A DNA stretch of 64,000 nt from CAVSWT01 sp963746735 (GTDB lineage: Bacteria; Bacteroidota; Ignavibacteria; Ignavibacteriales; Ignavibacteriaceae), in NCBI GenBank assembly GCA_963746735.1, contig CAVVCO010000015.1:124001-188000 (forward strand), in the 5' to 3' direction. Shown here one piece after another: positions 49,091-59,442 of the stretch; position 1 is the stretch's first letter, and every line of letters starts with the position of its first letter. Position numbers and translations under genes: made by a program. Below the pieces are notes generated by a model, which ran no database searches, had not been told where the DNA came from, and worked only from the letters and a program-made list of their open reading frames with translations.

Positions 49091-50884
49091 TCATTTTTTT
49101 ACATACTTGTAAACTCCAGACGGATCAGACAATTCAAACGCTTTTATATTTCCATTTTCATTTGTGAATGAAACTAAAACATCAGCGAACTGCTTGAATT
49201 TGAATTTATCCTTTTTGTATGGGAGTAATTCGTAATTCGGCTGGCCTGGAATTGTTAAAACTAATTTGTTATCATCCTTAAGTATAATTTTCATTATTGT
49301 TCCTGCTAATTCATACTCGCCTAAATATTTTGCAAGCACCGCGGGATCAGTCATTGATGCATCCGCTTTTCGTGTAAATGATACTTCACCTTCATCAACA
49401 GACATAATTAATTTATCAATATCTCCTTGCGGGTTTGTTAAATAGTTAACCGACCATTTACCATCCTGTTCATCGTTTGGGGTATCAAAGCGGTCGTAAT
49501 GGTAATGTGTAAGCGGAAGTACAATATGATGAAAATCAAATTGAAGCTGCTCATCTTTCATTGAGATATTTATAACGCCGTATGCAGCATTTTCAAATTG
49601 CCCTTCATAGTCCTCCAGGGGATGAGAAGGATTAGTATTCGGAACTTGATCCATCCCGGCTTTTGAACGGCCTTCTTTGCTGGCTTGCTTTCCTTTCATT
49701 CGGTCAGCTAATCTTCGCTGGCTCCAGGGAGTTTCATCAAGTCCAAGCAGTCTTTCATAAATATTAAATGTAACTGTATTGTATAAAGGATAAGTATGGT
49801 CACCAATTGTAAACACAATTACTCCGATGCTGTCGGCAGGCATAAAAGATACTTGAGAGTGAATTCCATTTAAATCTCCGCCATGATAAGTAATTAAATG
49901 TCCTCTGTACGATGCGGTATATCTTGCCATCCCATACACCGGGCTAAGCAATTCAAGATAACCCTTTTCCAAATTTGTGCTGTTGTTAATTGGAGTTGCC
50001 GGAGTAAGAGTTGCTTTAATTATATCTTCGGGAATAACCTGCTTGCCTTCATATTTGCCGCCGTTCATTTGAGTAATCAGCCATTTTGATAAATCATTTA
50101 TGTTTGAAATTATCGCACCAGCGGGACCAACTGCTTCAGCATCTTCATAGTAGGGGATTTGATATAAAATTGTGGTATCCCGTTTTTCATCGTAAGGAAC
50201 AAAATAATCATTCTGCTTCAGCATATCTTTAATTGAAAAAACAGTGCTGTTCATTCCCAGCGGCTGAAATATATTTTCTTTTACAAAATCTTCCCAGGTT
50301 TTTTGTGTAAGCAATTCCACTATGTAGCCCGAAGCAATGTACATCAGGTTATTATAAATAAAACCCTGGCGAAGCGGTTGGCTTGGTTCAAGATATTTTA
50401 GCTTTTCGTATAAATCTTTTCGTGTGAAATCAGATTTGTACCAAATCAAATCGTGACGCGATATTCCCGTTCTGTGAGAAAGCATATCTCGCATCGTAAC
50501 TGTATTGTTAAGTTCATCGTTGTAAAATTTTATGGAAGGCACAAAGTTTCTTACCGGCTTATCCCATTCAAGCATTCCTTCATCGACAAGAAAACCAACT
50601 GCTGTTGCTGTAAATAATTTTGTGTTAGATGCTATTTGAAAAAGTGTATTGGCAGTGATTGGTAATTTCTTGTCGTAATCTCTATAACCGTAACCTTTTG
50701 AAAATATCAGCTTGTCTTTATAAACAATTCCAACGCCAATTCCAGGGGCATTCCAATCGCTTAGAATTTTTTCCATGTACTGATCGAAACCTTTAAGCCG
50801 TTCAGTAATCTTTTTCTCTTGTGCCGTTATTATGGAATTAAAGAAAAGGAAGGAGAGAACGAAAATGAAAGTAAGTTTTTTCAT
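49091..50884 (-). CDS. Secreted serine hydrolase (beta-lactamase fold) with DUF3471-like C-terminus
   Basis: 597 residues: signal peptide (FIFVLSFLFFNSIITAQ), serine hydrolase domain with SNTK (Ser86, Lys89), the tyrosine region YNNLMYIASGY and HGGDLNG as third motif, then a C-terminal beta-rich region (about residues 410-597; YEGQFENAAYGVINI, YLGEYELAGTIMKI) like the DUF3471 domain often fused to these enzymes. Likely a periplasmic peptidase or D-amino-acid amidase-like enzyme. It differs in length and tail from the one at 7.5-9.0 kb, so the two are not recent copies. Monocistronic. Confidence 0.9.
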   Translation of the reverse strand: MKKLTFIFVLSFLFFNSIITAQEKKITERLKGFDQYMEKILSDWNAPGIGVGIVYKDKLIFSKGYGYRDYDKKLPITANTLFQIASNTKLFTATAVGFLVDEGMLEWDKPVRNFVPSIKFYNDELNNTVTMRDMLSHRTGISRHDLIWYKSDFTRKDLYEKLKYLEPSQPLRQGFIYNNLMYIASGYIVELLTQKTWEDFVKENIFQPLGMNSTVFSIKDMLKQNDYFVPYDEKRDTTILYQIPYYEDAEAVGPAGAIISNINDLSKWLITQMNGGKYEGKQVIPEDIIKATLTPATPINNSTNLEKGYLELLSPVYGMARYTASYRGHLITYHGGDLNGIHSQVSFMPADSIGVIVFTIGDHTYPLYNTVTFNIYERLLGLDETPWSQRRLADRMKGKQASKEGRSKAGMDQVPNTNPSHPLEDYEGQFENAAYGVINISMKDEQLQFDFHHIVLPLTHYHYDRFDTPNDEQDGKWSVNYLTNPQGDIDKLIMSVDEGEVSFTRKADASMTDPAVLAKYLGEYELAGTIMKIILKDDNKLVLTIPGQPNYELLPYKKDKFKFKQFADVLVSFTNENGNIKAFELSDPSGVYKYVKK

Positions 50885-50961
50885 GATGCTTCACTTAGAA
50901 ATGATTGATTATTTTGATACGCTTTACTGATAGTTAATTCAAAGGATTTATTTTTTATTTT

Positions 50962-51696
50962 CTAATAAAATCCATTTTTAATATTTAATCGTTGAGTTCC
51001 AATATACTTTAAAAACTCAACTCCGTCTTCAGAAATTTTAATCTTATCAGGCCCAACTATTATTAAATTATTTGTTTGAAGAAATCCGAGCCAGTTCTCA
51101 AAATTATAGTGCTCATATACCAGCGGATACTTTAATTTAGCATTGTCATAAAAGTATTTAATCTCGTTAATAATAGATTCATAATTTGTTCGCACATTTA
51201 AGTTCATCAACAGATTTACTTGACTTTCATAGATAATAGGGAATATCCTTTCAAAGGATAAGTAAAGGCTTTGTACTGCAAGAATTCTCATAAAAAATTT
51301 AAATCTTTCATTTTTTTCTTCTGGTAAAACCCCTTCAAGTTCTAATGTTAATTCAGCTTCCTTCCTAATAATGGCTGGTGAATCGAACTGTTTCATCAAT
51401 CCAATTGGTTCTTTTTTACTTTCACTTAAAGATTTTTCGAATGTATTAATCTCTTTTACTTCTTGTTGATTCATTACTGGCAAGGATTGTTTAAGATTGA
51501 TTCCCCACAATTTTACCTCTTGAAAAATTGGGACTAAAGCTAATGCGACCCACAATAAGAGAACAAAACCATCCAAATAAGTTACATCCCCATTCAAGTA
51601 ATTATCATATCTCGAAAATACACCGATGCTGAGCAGTATTAAGAGAAGACCCCACCAAAATATCTTAAACCAATTTGGTAATTTCATAATAATCAT
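50962..51696 (-). CDS. Membrane-anchored protein of unknown function
   Basis: 244 residues. Two N-terminal helices (FWWGLLLILLSIGVFS and FVLLLWVALALVPIF) are followed by about 180 cytoplasmic residues, mainly helical (KEAELTLELEGVLPEEKNER), ending in a winged-helix-like stretch (LGFLQTNNLIIVGPDKIKISEDGVEFLKY in two parts). No family recognised. Single gene, 78 bases downstream (in transcription sense) from nothing related. Confidence 0.6.
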   Translation of the reverse strand: MIIMKLPNWFKIFWWGLLLILLSIGVFSRYDNYLNGDVTYLDGFVLLLWVALALVPIFQEVKLWGINLKQSLPVMNQQEVKEINTFEKSLSESKKEPIGLMKQFDSPAIIRKEAELTLELEGVLPEEKNERFKFFMRILAVQSLYLSFERIFPIIYESQVNLLMNLNVRTNYESIINEIKYFYDNAKLKYPLVYEHYNFENWLGFLQTNNLIIVGPDKIKISEDGVEFLKYIGTQRLNIKNGFY

Positions 51697-52088
51697 TTCC
51701 CACTGTTTTATGATTCTTAAATTGCAGGTTTCAAGAAGAAAACTATTCTAACTACTCTAACCGAAGAATAAGTAAACTGTGCTTAATTATTATCAACATA
51801 ATTATATGTTATGTTTCTTTATACTATGGTATTCAGTGCTAATTCGGTGTCCATCTTTTTTCAACTACTCGAAGAGATTTCACTTTTGCTTGCCCTAGTT
51901 ATAAAAGCTTGAATAGAATTGTAAAGACGATTTCAAATTAAAATAATTGCGGATAAGACTCAATAAGAAAATTTAAAGATTAAAAAATTCAATAATTGAA
52001 AAATTCATTTATACTTTTATATATACCACATTAGGCGGCAACAACAACTATGATAGGTGCTATTACCGCTTAATGTTTTAAATACTTT
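51697..52088. other. Gene-free stretch with a hairpin next to aqpZ
   Basis: 392 bases without a plausible gene. The only structure is an inverted repeat, 52028-52038 (ACATTAGGCGG) against 52066-52076, ten of eleven positions pairing around a 27-base loop. It lies 13 bases after the aqpZ stop and may end that transcript. The rest is AT-rich. Confidence 0.45.
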
Positions 52089-52779
52089 TTAACTTTCGTT
52101 TTCAGGTGACATAAACTTATAAACAAATCCGGCAATCAAGCCTCCAATTATTGGAGCTACCCAAAAAAGCCATAATTGTCCCATAGCCCATCCTCCGACA
52201 AATATTGCCTGGCTTGTGCTTCTTGCAGGGTTAACCGATGTATTTGTTACAGGTATGCTTATTAAATGAATAAGAGTTAAGCCCAGTCCAATTGCAATTC
52301 CCGCAAAACCTTTAGGTGCTTTTGGATGAGTTGCACCTAGGATGATAAATAAAAACATAAAAGTCATTACAATTTCTGTTACAAGTGCTGCAAGCAGACT
52401 ATATCCGCCGGGAGAGTGTTCTCCATATCCATTAGCTGCAAATCCGCCAATTATCAAATCCTTCTTTTCCGCTTGCAATAATATAAAGAATACAAGCTGC
52501 CAAAATTCCGCCTAAAACTTGTGCAATAATATAAGGCAGAATTTCTTTTTTATCGAAGCGTCCACCAGCCCAAAGTCCAATTGTTACTGCGGGATTTAAA
52601 TGGGCTCCGGAAATATGTCCGATTGCATAAACCATAGTTAAAACAGTTAACCCGAATGCAAGCGCTACTCCCACAAAACCGATTCCTAAGCCGGGATACG
52701 CAGCGGCTAAAACAGCGCTCCCGCACCCGCCTAATACAAGCCAGAATGTTCCGATAAATTCTGCAGCAAATTTTTTCAT
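52089..52779 (-). CDS. aqpZ: Aquaporin Z, frameshifted in this assembly
   Basis: Two frames join into about 230 residues with six helices and two half-helices. The NPA motifs are HLNPAVT and SVNPARS, and the selectivity-filter neighbourhood GLTLIHLISIPVTNTSVNPARS (split here across two runs) is that of water-selective AqpZ. The start at 52779 (MKKFAAEFIG) is chosen because GAGGAGG lies just upstream; a longer frame from 52815 lacks such a site. The shift is near 52450, between ASGKEGFD and GGFAANGYGEHSPGG, which are adjacent in AqpZ. The protein moves water across the inner membrane. Likely an indel error, since both halves are fully conserved. Confidence 0.88.
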
Positions 52780-53067
52780 GAAGCCTCCTCGAAAAATTGA
52801 TTGATAAAAGAACAATTAATAATACAGTAGAGTCTTTGAATTGAATATAAGTTTAACTGACTTTTATTAATAGAAGCTTGGCGTGAATCTTAATGACGAA
52901 CTTAAATTAAAATAAATATGATTAAGACTCAATAAAAAAATGAAAATGAGTGGATGAGTGAATGGAGAATGATTAAAAGGGGAAATGAATGGAGGAAGAA
53001 ATTAAAAGATATAATTTAGCATTCAATTGCTAAGCAAAATTTTGATGTGCAGTCCATGTAATTTCAG

Positions 53068-53361
53068 CTATTGATTATAAACTGTATTTAAAACTGCATC
53101 CGGATATTTTGCGGCGACATTTAATAATATTTTTGCTGGGCCTTCCGGTTTTCTTCTGCCTTGTTCCCAATTTTGAAGTGTTGACGTACTAATGCCCAAT
53201 AACTGAGCAAATTTATTTTGTGATAAACCCAATCTTTCACGGATCTGTTTTGGATTGGGATTATTAAAATTGAATTCTCTGCTTGCTTTCTTTTTCCCTT
53301 TAAGTATTTCTCCACCTTGCTTTATGCTTTTTTTCAATTCTTCAAACAATTCATCTTTCAT
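53068..53361 (-). CDS. Xre-family antitoxin (NadS/HigA-like)
   Basis: 97 residues. The C-terminal half is an HTH-Xre domain with IRERLGLSQNKFAQLLGIS as the helix-turn-helix and STLQNWEQGRRKPEGPA after it. The N-terminal 30 residues should contact the toxin. Its start overlaps the toxin stop by 4 bp (ATGA). In such pairs the antitoxin represses its own promoter together with the toxin; repeated TTGAC words upstream of the toxin are candidate sites. Confidence 0.9.
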   Translation of the reverse strand: MKDELFEELKKSIKQGGEILKGKKKASREFNFNNPNPKQIRERLGLSQNKFAQLLGISTSTLQNWEQGRRKPEGPAKILLNVAAKYPDAVLNTVYNQ

Positions 53362-53675
53362 TGTAATTCCTTTTCTACTAATAATTTTAATATTTTCAGT
53401 TGTGATGGAGTTAGATTATCCTGTTCATTTTTAGGATAAACCAAAAGCAACAATATTATATCATTACTTTTTATCCAGTAATAAATTATCCTAACACCAC
53501 CGCTTTTTCCTCTACCGGAAATTGCCCACCTTATTTTTCTTAGTCCGCCGCTGCCTCTAATGACTTTTCCTTTTTCAGGATTTAGAATTAATTCATTCTG
53601 TAGGCTACGGTACTCTTCTTGTGTTAACAAAGAGCTTATCTTTTTAGTAAATATTGTGGTTTCAATAATCTTCAC
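53358..53675 (-). CDS. RelE/HigB-type toxin
   Basis: About 105 residues of the RelE/ParE fold: IFTKKISSLLTQEEYRSLQNEL, then GSGGLRKIRWAISGRGKSGGVR and IIYYWIKSNDIILLLLVYPK, with the basic Arg/Lys residues of a ribosome-dependent mRNA interferase. The GTG at 53675 (MKIIETTIF) is preferred over the TTG at 53693, because that TTG is part of a TTGAC repeat and family members begin at this point. Toxin first, antitoxin second is the HigBA-like order. Confidence 0.88.
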   Translation of the reverse strand: MKIIETTIFTKKISSLLTQEEYRSLQNELILNPEKGKVIRGSGGLRKIRWAISGRGKSGGVRIIYYWIKSNDIILLLLVYPKNEQDNLTPSQLKILKLLVEKELQ

Positions 53676-53681
53676 AAAACT

Positions 53682-53710
53682 AATATACGTCAATGAACGA
53701 TATATGTCAA
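53682..53710 (-). promoter_or_regulatory. Promoter with repeated TTGAC words before the toxin-antitoxin pair
   Basis: On the minus strand TTGACA (53705-53710) is followed after 17 bases by TATATT (53682-53687), a sigma70-like promoter. TTGACATATAT recurs as TTGACGTATAT 17 bases later, so the two copies could be operator half-sites. TAGTTTTG, matching TAnnTTTG, ends at the GTG start, which would make the message almost leaderless. Motif-based only. Confidence 0.45.
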
Positions 53711-53898
53711 TTTATGATATTAATTATAAACTCCATTTATAGTAAATTAATTTGTAGTTAAAATTATATGTATGAATGTATAGAACATTAGAGATAAAAA
53801 GTAGATTAGATTAAAAGATATAAATCAGAGTTCATTTACTTAGTAAAAAGATTTAAATTGTTGTTAACTATTTACAAATTTAAAACAGAAAGTATTTT

Positions 53899-54090
53899 AT
53901 GAGTTCAGAGAAAAAGCATTGCTTAAACTGCAATAGATCAGAGGATGAAATTCCTTTGGTGAATTTAACTTATGCTGGAAAACCGGCAAATATTTGTTCT
54001 AATTGTCTGCCTCTTTTAATTCATCACCCGGAACAATTAATCGGCAAACTGGAAGGAGCAGAAAATATTCCTCCCGCTCCGGGAGATTAG
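53899..54090 (+). CDS. Small zinc-ribbon protein
   Basis: 63 residues. CLNCNRSEDEIP and ICSNCLP supply two CxxC pairs 24 residues apart, a four-Cys zinc ribbon resembling the ClpX zinc-binding type. The tail (EGAENIPPAPGD) is acidic and proline-rich. Single gene, ATG start. Function unknown. Confidence 0.65.
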   Translation: MSSEKKHCLNCNRSEDEIPLVNLTYAGKPANICSNCLPLLIHHPEQLIGKLEGAENIPPAPGD

Positions 54091-54149
54091 TTACTTTGTG
54101 AGACTGAGTCTTCGAAGTGAATTTGTTTCAGCATCAAACAAAAATAGAG

Positions 54150-54170
54150 ATTCCGGATCAAGTCCGGAAT
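54150..54170. repeat. Short palindrome of REP type
   Basis: ATTCCGGA TCAAG TCCGGAAT, arms of 8 bp, followed by GACA. It is GC-rich against its surroundings and resembles dispersed intergenic palindromes; only one copy is in the window. Confidence 0.45.
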
Positions 54171-54256
54171 GACAAGCTAAAATAACCGAAGCAATATAGA
54201 CTTGATAATGGAAGTATGTAAATTTAGATTTCAAATTCAAAAAACATGCTTCTTCT

Positions 54257-57200
54257 TTGAAATTTAAGCTAAAACTTAAAAATATTTGTTTTATAATTTT
54301 TGCTTTGCATGGTTTACTTTTTGCGCAGCAGGAATTTCCATCCAGGATTGTCTCCGATACAATTCAAATTAATTTTGATAATCATTATGCTATTTCCCAA
54401 GTTTCGATTATTCCTAATTCAGAAACTATTCAATTGAGAAATAAGTTATTAAAAAAAGGCGATTACAATTTTAATTATACAGAAGGATATTTCACACTTG
54501 CAGATACATTGCCATATTCAATCTTTGATACACTAATCGTTACCTATCGATCGCTTAATCTTGCATTAAAAAAAGTCTACCAGAAAAGAAAGCTTGCATT
54601 AAAGGTTGATGAGAATACAAAAGACACATTAAAATATGTTGAAGAAACTTCTTCCGGATTTAGTGCTGATGAGATATTCGGCTCCAACTTACAGAAGAGT
54701 GGAACTATTGTCCGCGGCTTTACAGTAGGCACAACGCAAGACTTCAGTTTGAACAGCGGGTTAAGGCTTCAGCTTTCCGGTAAACTTTCAAATGATATTG
54801 AAATTGTTGCGGCATTAACAGATGAAAATACTCCCATTCAGCCAGAAGGCAACACTGAAAGATTGGACGAACTTGATAAAGTATTCATTCAAATAAAACA
54901 TAAAAATGCATCGGGCACTTTTGGCGATTATGAACTAAACAGAAAGCAGGGTGAATTCGGATATGTTAGCAGAAAGCTGCAAGGTTTGATGGGTGAATTT
55001 AATTTTGAAAATGAAAACGGATATGTAGCAATTGCCAGCTCGCGTGGTAAGTTCAACACAAATAATTTTAACGGGCAGGACGGTGTTCAAGGCCCATATT
55101 TACTTTCAGGTATAAACAACGAACCCAATATTATAGTAATAGCCGGAAGTGAAAAAGTATACGTGGATGGCGTTGAAATGAAACGCGGTGAAAGAAACGA
55201 TTACATAATTGAATATTCAAATTCAAGAATTACTTTTACTCCAAATAGGTTGATTACTTCGGCAAGTAGAATCACAGTTGATTTTGAATATACAGACAGG
55301 CGATATGCAAGAAATTTTTTCGGAACCGGAATACAATCGCAATTTTTCGATAAAAAACTTGGAGTCCAATTTCAGTACATAAGAGAAGGCGATAACCAGG
55401 ATGCCCCAATTGATATTTCTTTAAGTGATTCGGATAAAAAAATTCTTGCTGCTGCAGGAGACAATAGAAATGCTGCAACAAAAAGCGGAATAAATCTCGC
55501 CGTACCGGATTCGCTTGGAAATATTCATGGAACATATCGAAAAGTAGATACATTAATTAATAACCAGGCTTTTTCATATTATGTTTATTCTCCTGGCGAT
55601 TCATTGGCGCTGTACAATGTTTCTTTCAGTTATGTAGGCAATGGTTTGGGAGATTACAGTCGTGAGAGCTTAGGTAATTATACTTTTGTCGGAATAAAGA
55701 ATGGAAGTTATCTCCCGATTATTTATTTGCCGCTGCCGGAATTAAAGCAGGTTGGAAATTTAGTTGTCGATTTAAATTTTATAAAAGATATTTCTCTTTC
55801 ACTTGAGCTGGCGGGAAGTTCTTGGGATAAAAACAGATTTTCGAGTATTGACGACAATAATAATTTTGGATACGCTAGAAATATATTTTTAAGCATGAAT
55901 CCTAAAAAGATTGACATAGGAAATGTCAGCCTTGGTAAGATTGGGTTCTCTTACAAAGATAGATTTACGCAAAGCAAATTCACTTCGGCGGACAGAATAA
56001 ATGAAATTGAATTTAACAGAAACTATAATACAACATCTTCCGATACTTCTGAAGATGAAACTTTAAGAGAAGCAAGCTTAACATTAATCCCGGTTGATAA
56101 ATTAAATATTAATTCCTCTTATGGACTATTGAAACAAGGCTCAAATTTCAGCTCGAATAGATATAATAATACTTTGAAATATTTAGATAATGAAAACATA
56201 AATGTTAATTATAACTTTGATTATGTAAGCTCAAAATATAATTTGTTAAAAAGTGATTGGCTAAGGCAAAAAGGGGATGCTTCAATATTAATATGGAAAT
56301 TAAAACCAGGTGTTGAGTTTTTATCAGAGGATAAAAAAGATCATTTTCAAAGTGATTCACTTTTAGATGGAAGTTTAAGATACCTGGAAGTTGATCCATT
56401 TCTCGAATTAGTTGATTTAGGCGGATTAAGTCTTTCAGCAAAATATTCAACGCGAAATGATTACCTTCCCATAAACGGAGTAATGTATAAAGAATCTAAT
56501 TCCATTACTCAATATTATGAACTGAGATACAGTGGCATTAGGCAGGTTAGCTCCACACTTAATTTCACCTTAAGAAATAAAAAATATACAGAAGTATTTA
56601 AACAGCAGGGCGAACTGGATAATCAAACAATCTTAATAAGATCGCAATCAAAATTTAATTTGTGGAAACCATTGAGAGGAGATCTTTATTATGAAGTATC
56701 AACTCAGCGTTCTGCAAAGCTTCAAAAAGTTTATGTTAGAGTAACCAAAGGAACCGGCAACTTTAAATATTTAGGTGACTTAAATAATAACGGTATTGCT
56801 GATGATAATGAATTTGCAGCTACAGTTTATGATGGTGATTATGTACAAGTTACAGTTCCAACGGACCAGCTTTACCCTGTAATAGATTTGAAGACAAGTA
56901 CACGCTGGCATTTTAATTTTAAAGAAGCATTTGATGAATGATAATCTAATTTCAAATTTATTAAAGCCGGTGTCTACTGAAACATTCTGGCGGGTAGAGG
57001 AAAACAGCAGGGAAGAGGACTACAAGAAAATTTATCTTTTACATTTTTCTGATTTTCTAAATCCTGATAAAACAATTCGTGGTTCAAATTATATTCAGCA
57101 GGATTTATTTCTTTTTGAAGATAATCAAGATCTTTCATTCAGGTTTCGTTTTGATCAAAGCAAAAGCCTGGATCAATACAGCGGCGGAAGCGAAAGGGGA

Positions 57201-57725
57201 TATAAACGTGAACGAAGCATGAGAATTAAATTTAGAATGGTAAAAGAAATGACAAACCAAACTGAGTATGTAAATTCCAATGATAACGAACGCTCAAATT
57301 CATCTTCAAACCAAAGCAGGGAAATTACCAGCAATACAGTTAATACGGATTTTTCATATCGTCCCGAAAGAAATATTGAAGTTGGTTTAAAAATACAAAC
57401 CGGTAGAAGCACAGATGCATTTCCAGTTGTTCCAACAGTTATAGACATAAATTCGCAGACACTGAGGTTTAACTTATCATTTGCCGGAACAGGAAGGCTT
57501 AGGATAGAAATTGAGAGAGATGAATTATTGGCAAGCACAACTGATAATGTTTTACCATTCGAATTAGTCGGCTCGAACTCAATAGGAAAGAATTTTTATT
57601 GGCGTTTTAATTTTGATTATAGGATATCTTCTAATTTACAATCTACAATCAGCTACAACGGAAGAGTGCAAGGAAAACTTCCGGTGGTGCATACTGCACA
57701 GGCAGAAGTTAGAGCATATTTTTAA
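54257..57725 (+). CDS. Large outer-membrane/cell-surface beta protein, frameshifted in this assembly
   Basis: Frames 54257-56941 and about 56935-57725 join into some 1150 residues. A signal peptide (NICFIIFALHGLLFAQQ) is followed by a small beta domain, then SGTIVRGFTVGTTQDFSL and GKLSNDIEIVAALTDENTP, and a very long region of alternating beta strands rich in Asn, Ser and Tyr that ends in RVQGKLPVVHTAQAEVRAYF, a C-terminal aromatic as in outer-membrane barrels. The start is TTG at 54257. Only one shift (near 56935, at DEW/DNLISN) is needed for continuity. It resembles large surface/barrel proteins of the Bacteroidota-Fibrobacterota group (SprA-like in style), but homology to SprA cannot be shown by eye. 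Function unknown. Confidence 0.65.
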
Positions 57726-57868
57726 TCGATAATTATTCCAATTCATCCAATGTCTTTTGTTGTTTTTCAAATTATTTTGTATTGGAAAGTTTATTTAATT
57801 TTTTTTTTTTTGATATTTGATTAGTGTTCTAAATTGAATTAGAGTATTAAATATATTTCACTCATCCC

Positions 57869-57922
57869 TCGACTCCGCCATGACAATAAAAATTTGTATA
57901 ATGTCATTATGAGCGGAGTCGA
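57869..57922. repeat. Interrupted inverted repeat of REP type
   Basis: TCGACTCCGC (57869-57878) plus ATGACA (57880-57885) pair with TGTCAT (57902-57907) plus GCGGAGTCGA (57913-57922). The sequence resembles the ATGACA-flanked intergenic palindromes seen in many genomes. It lies between the outer-membrane gene and the Nudix gene. Confidence 0.55.
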
Positions 57923-57982
57923 ACCATGGTGCTAAGTTCACAAATTAGAACATTAATGACATTTTGAATTATAAGGATTATC

Positions 57983-58443
57983 ATGCAAGTAATTTCAAAT
58001 ATGATTGAAGCGCATATCTTTCGAGAAGTAAAAAATGGAATAGAGTTTTTACTTCTTAAGAGAAATGAAAATCAAATATATCCAGGCTTGTGGCAGATGG
58101 TTACAGGTAAAATGAAAGATGGAGAAACGGCATATCAATCTGCATTAAGAGAAATAAAAGAAGAAACTTCATTGACGCCTGCTAAGTTTTGGGTAGTTCC
58201 GAATGTGGATTCATTTTACTCGCATGAAAATAATTATATATCCATGATGCCGGTATTTGCTGCTTTGGTCGATCATAATTCTTCAGTTAAAATCTCGGAT
58301 GAGCATTGTGATTACAAATGGGTAAATCCTGAAGAAGCAAAAAAACTTTTAGTCTGGGTTGGACAAAGAAATTCAGTCGATATCATTTCCAATATTTTAC
58401 TAAAGAAATCCATTTCCTTAGCTTTATTGAGATACCTCTTTAG
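57983..58443 (+). CDS. Nudix hydrolase
   Basis: About 150 residues. The Nudix box is GKMKDGETAYQSALREIKEE (about residues 42-61), with the REIKEE metal-binding glutamates intact and Thr-Ser where Gly-hydrophobic is usual. WQMVTGKM and YKWVNPEEA are typical flanks. It hydrolyses a nucleoside-diphosphate-linked compound, substrate unknown. As sequenced the frame runs on to 58537 and would overlap the PfkB gene; a shift near 58405 would give ILLKEIHFLSFIEIPL and a stop at 58443, a more normal ending, so that end is used here. If no shift exists, the end is 58537. Confidence 0.75.
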
Positions 58444-58524
58444 AGTAAAAAAATATTATGTATTACAAGTTGAATTTTATATTTTTACAATTCACATTTT
58501 AATCATTAAAAACGGGAGTAAAAT

Positions 58525-59442
58525 TTGGGTTTACTAGTAGTTGGTTCACTCGGTTTAGATGATGTAGCAACACCATTTGACAAAGTTACAAATGCATTAG
58601 GGGGATCAGCAACTTATATTTCACTTTCATCAAGCTATTTCAGCGGGCCTGTTTATTTAGTTGGAATTGTTGGCGAAGATTTTCCTCAAAAATATATTGA
58701 CTTGCTTGAAAAGCATAACGTTGACCTTGATGGATTGCAAATAGTAAAAGGTGGTAAAACATTTAGATGGTCAGGCAAATATCATTATGATTTAAATGTT
58801 CGGGACACTCTTTTAACTGAGTTGAATGTGTTCCAGGATTTTGATCCCGTTATTCCGGAAAAATATAGAAAATCAAAATTTGTATGTCTTGGTAATATTG
58901 ATCCAACACTACAGCTAAAAGTTTTAGATCAACTTGAGAATCCTCATTTTGTAGTTTGCGATACAATGAATTATTGGATTGAAGGGAAACTGGATGATTT
59001 GTTGAAGGTTTTGAAAAAAGCAAATGTATTAATTATAAATGATTCCGAAGCCAGGCTGCTTGCTAATGAACCAAATTTAATAAAAGCTTCCAAAAAAATT
59101 CGTGAAATGGGCCCGGACATTTTAATAATTAAAAAAGGCGAACACGGTGCACTTTTATTTGCCGATGATGTTATCTTTTCTGCTCCGGCTTATCCCATGG
59201 AAATGATTTACGATCCAACCGGTGCTGGTGATTCATTTGCCGGTGGTTTTATCGGCTATCTCCACAAGACGCAAGATTTGAGTCCTGAAAATATGAAATG
59301 TGCTGTGATTTATGGAAGTGCAATGGCTTCATTCTGCGTAGAAAAATTTAGCACAAAAGGTTTGGAAGATTTAGAATATTTAAGAGTCCAAGACCGATTT
59401 AGAGAATTTATGAATCTTTCGAGGTTTGGTGAAAAAGAATAA
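58525..59442 (+). CDS. PfkB-family carbohydrate/nucleoside kinase
   Basis: 305 residues of the ribokinase fold. The N-terminal sugar-binding region has NALGGSATYISLSSSYF; the C-terminal DPTGAGDSFAGGF holds the anion hole and the catalytic Asp. Start is TTG 58525, preceded by GGGAG (58514-58518). It transfers phosphate from ATP to a sugar or nucleoside. Its 3' end overlaps the mtnA gene by 14-17 bases, so the two are co-translated, which hints at a substrate linked to methylthioribose or another pentose. The substrate is not determined. Confidence 0.88.
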   Translation: MGLLVVGSLGLDDVATPFDKVTNALGGSATYISLSSSYFSGPVYLVGIVGEDFPQKYIDLLEKHNVDLDGLQIVKGGKTFRWSGKYHYDLNVRDTLLTELNVFQDFDPVIPEKYRKSKFVCLGNIDPTLQLKVLDQLENPHFVVCDTMNYWIEGKLDDLLKVLKKANVLIINDSEARLLANEPNLIKASKKIREMGPDILIIKKGEHGALLFADDVIFSAPAYPMEMIYDPTGAGDSFAGGFIGYLHKTQDLSPENMKCAVIYGSAMASFCVEKFSTKGLEDLEYLRVQDRFREFMNLSRFGEKE

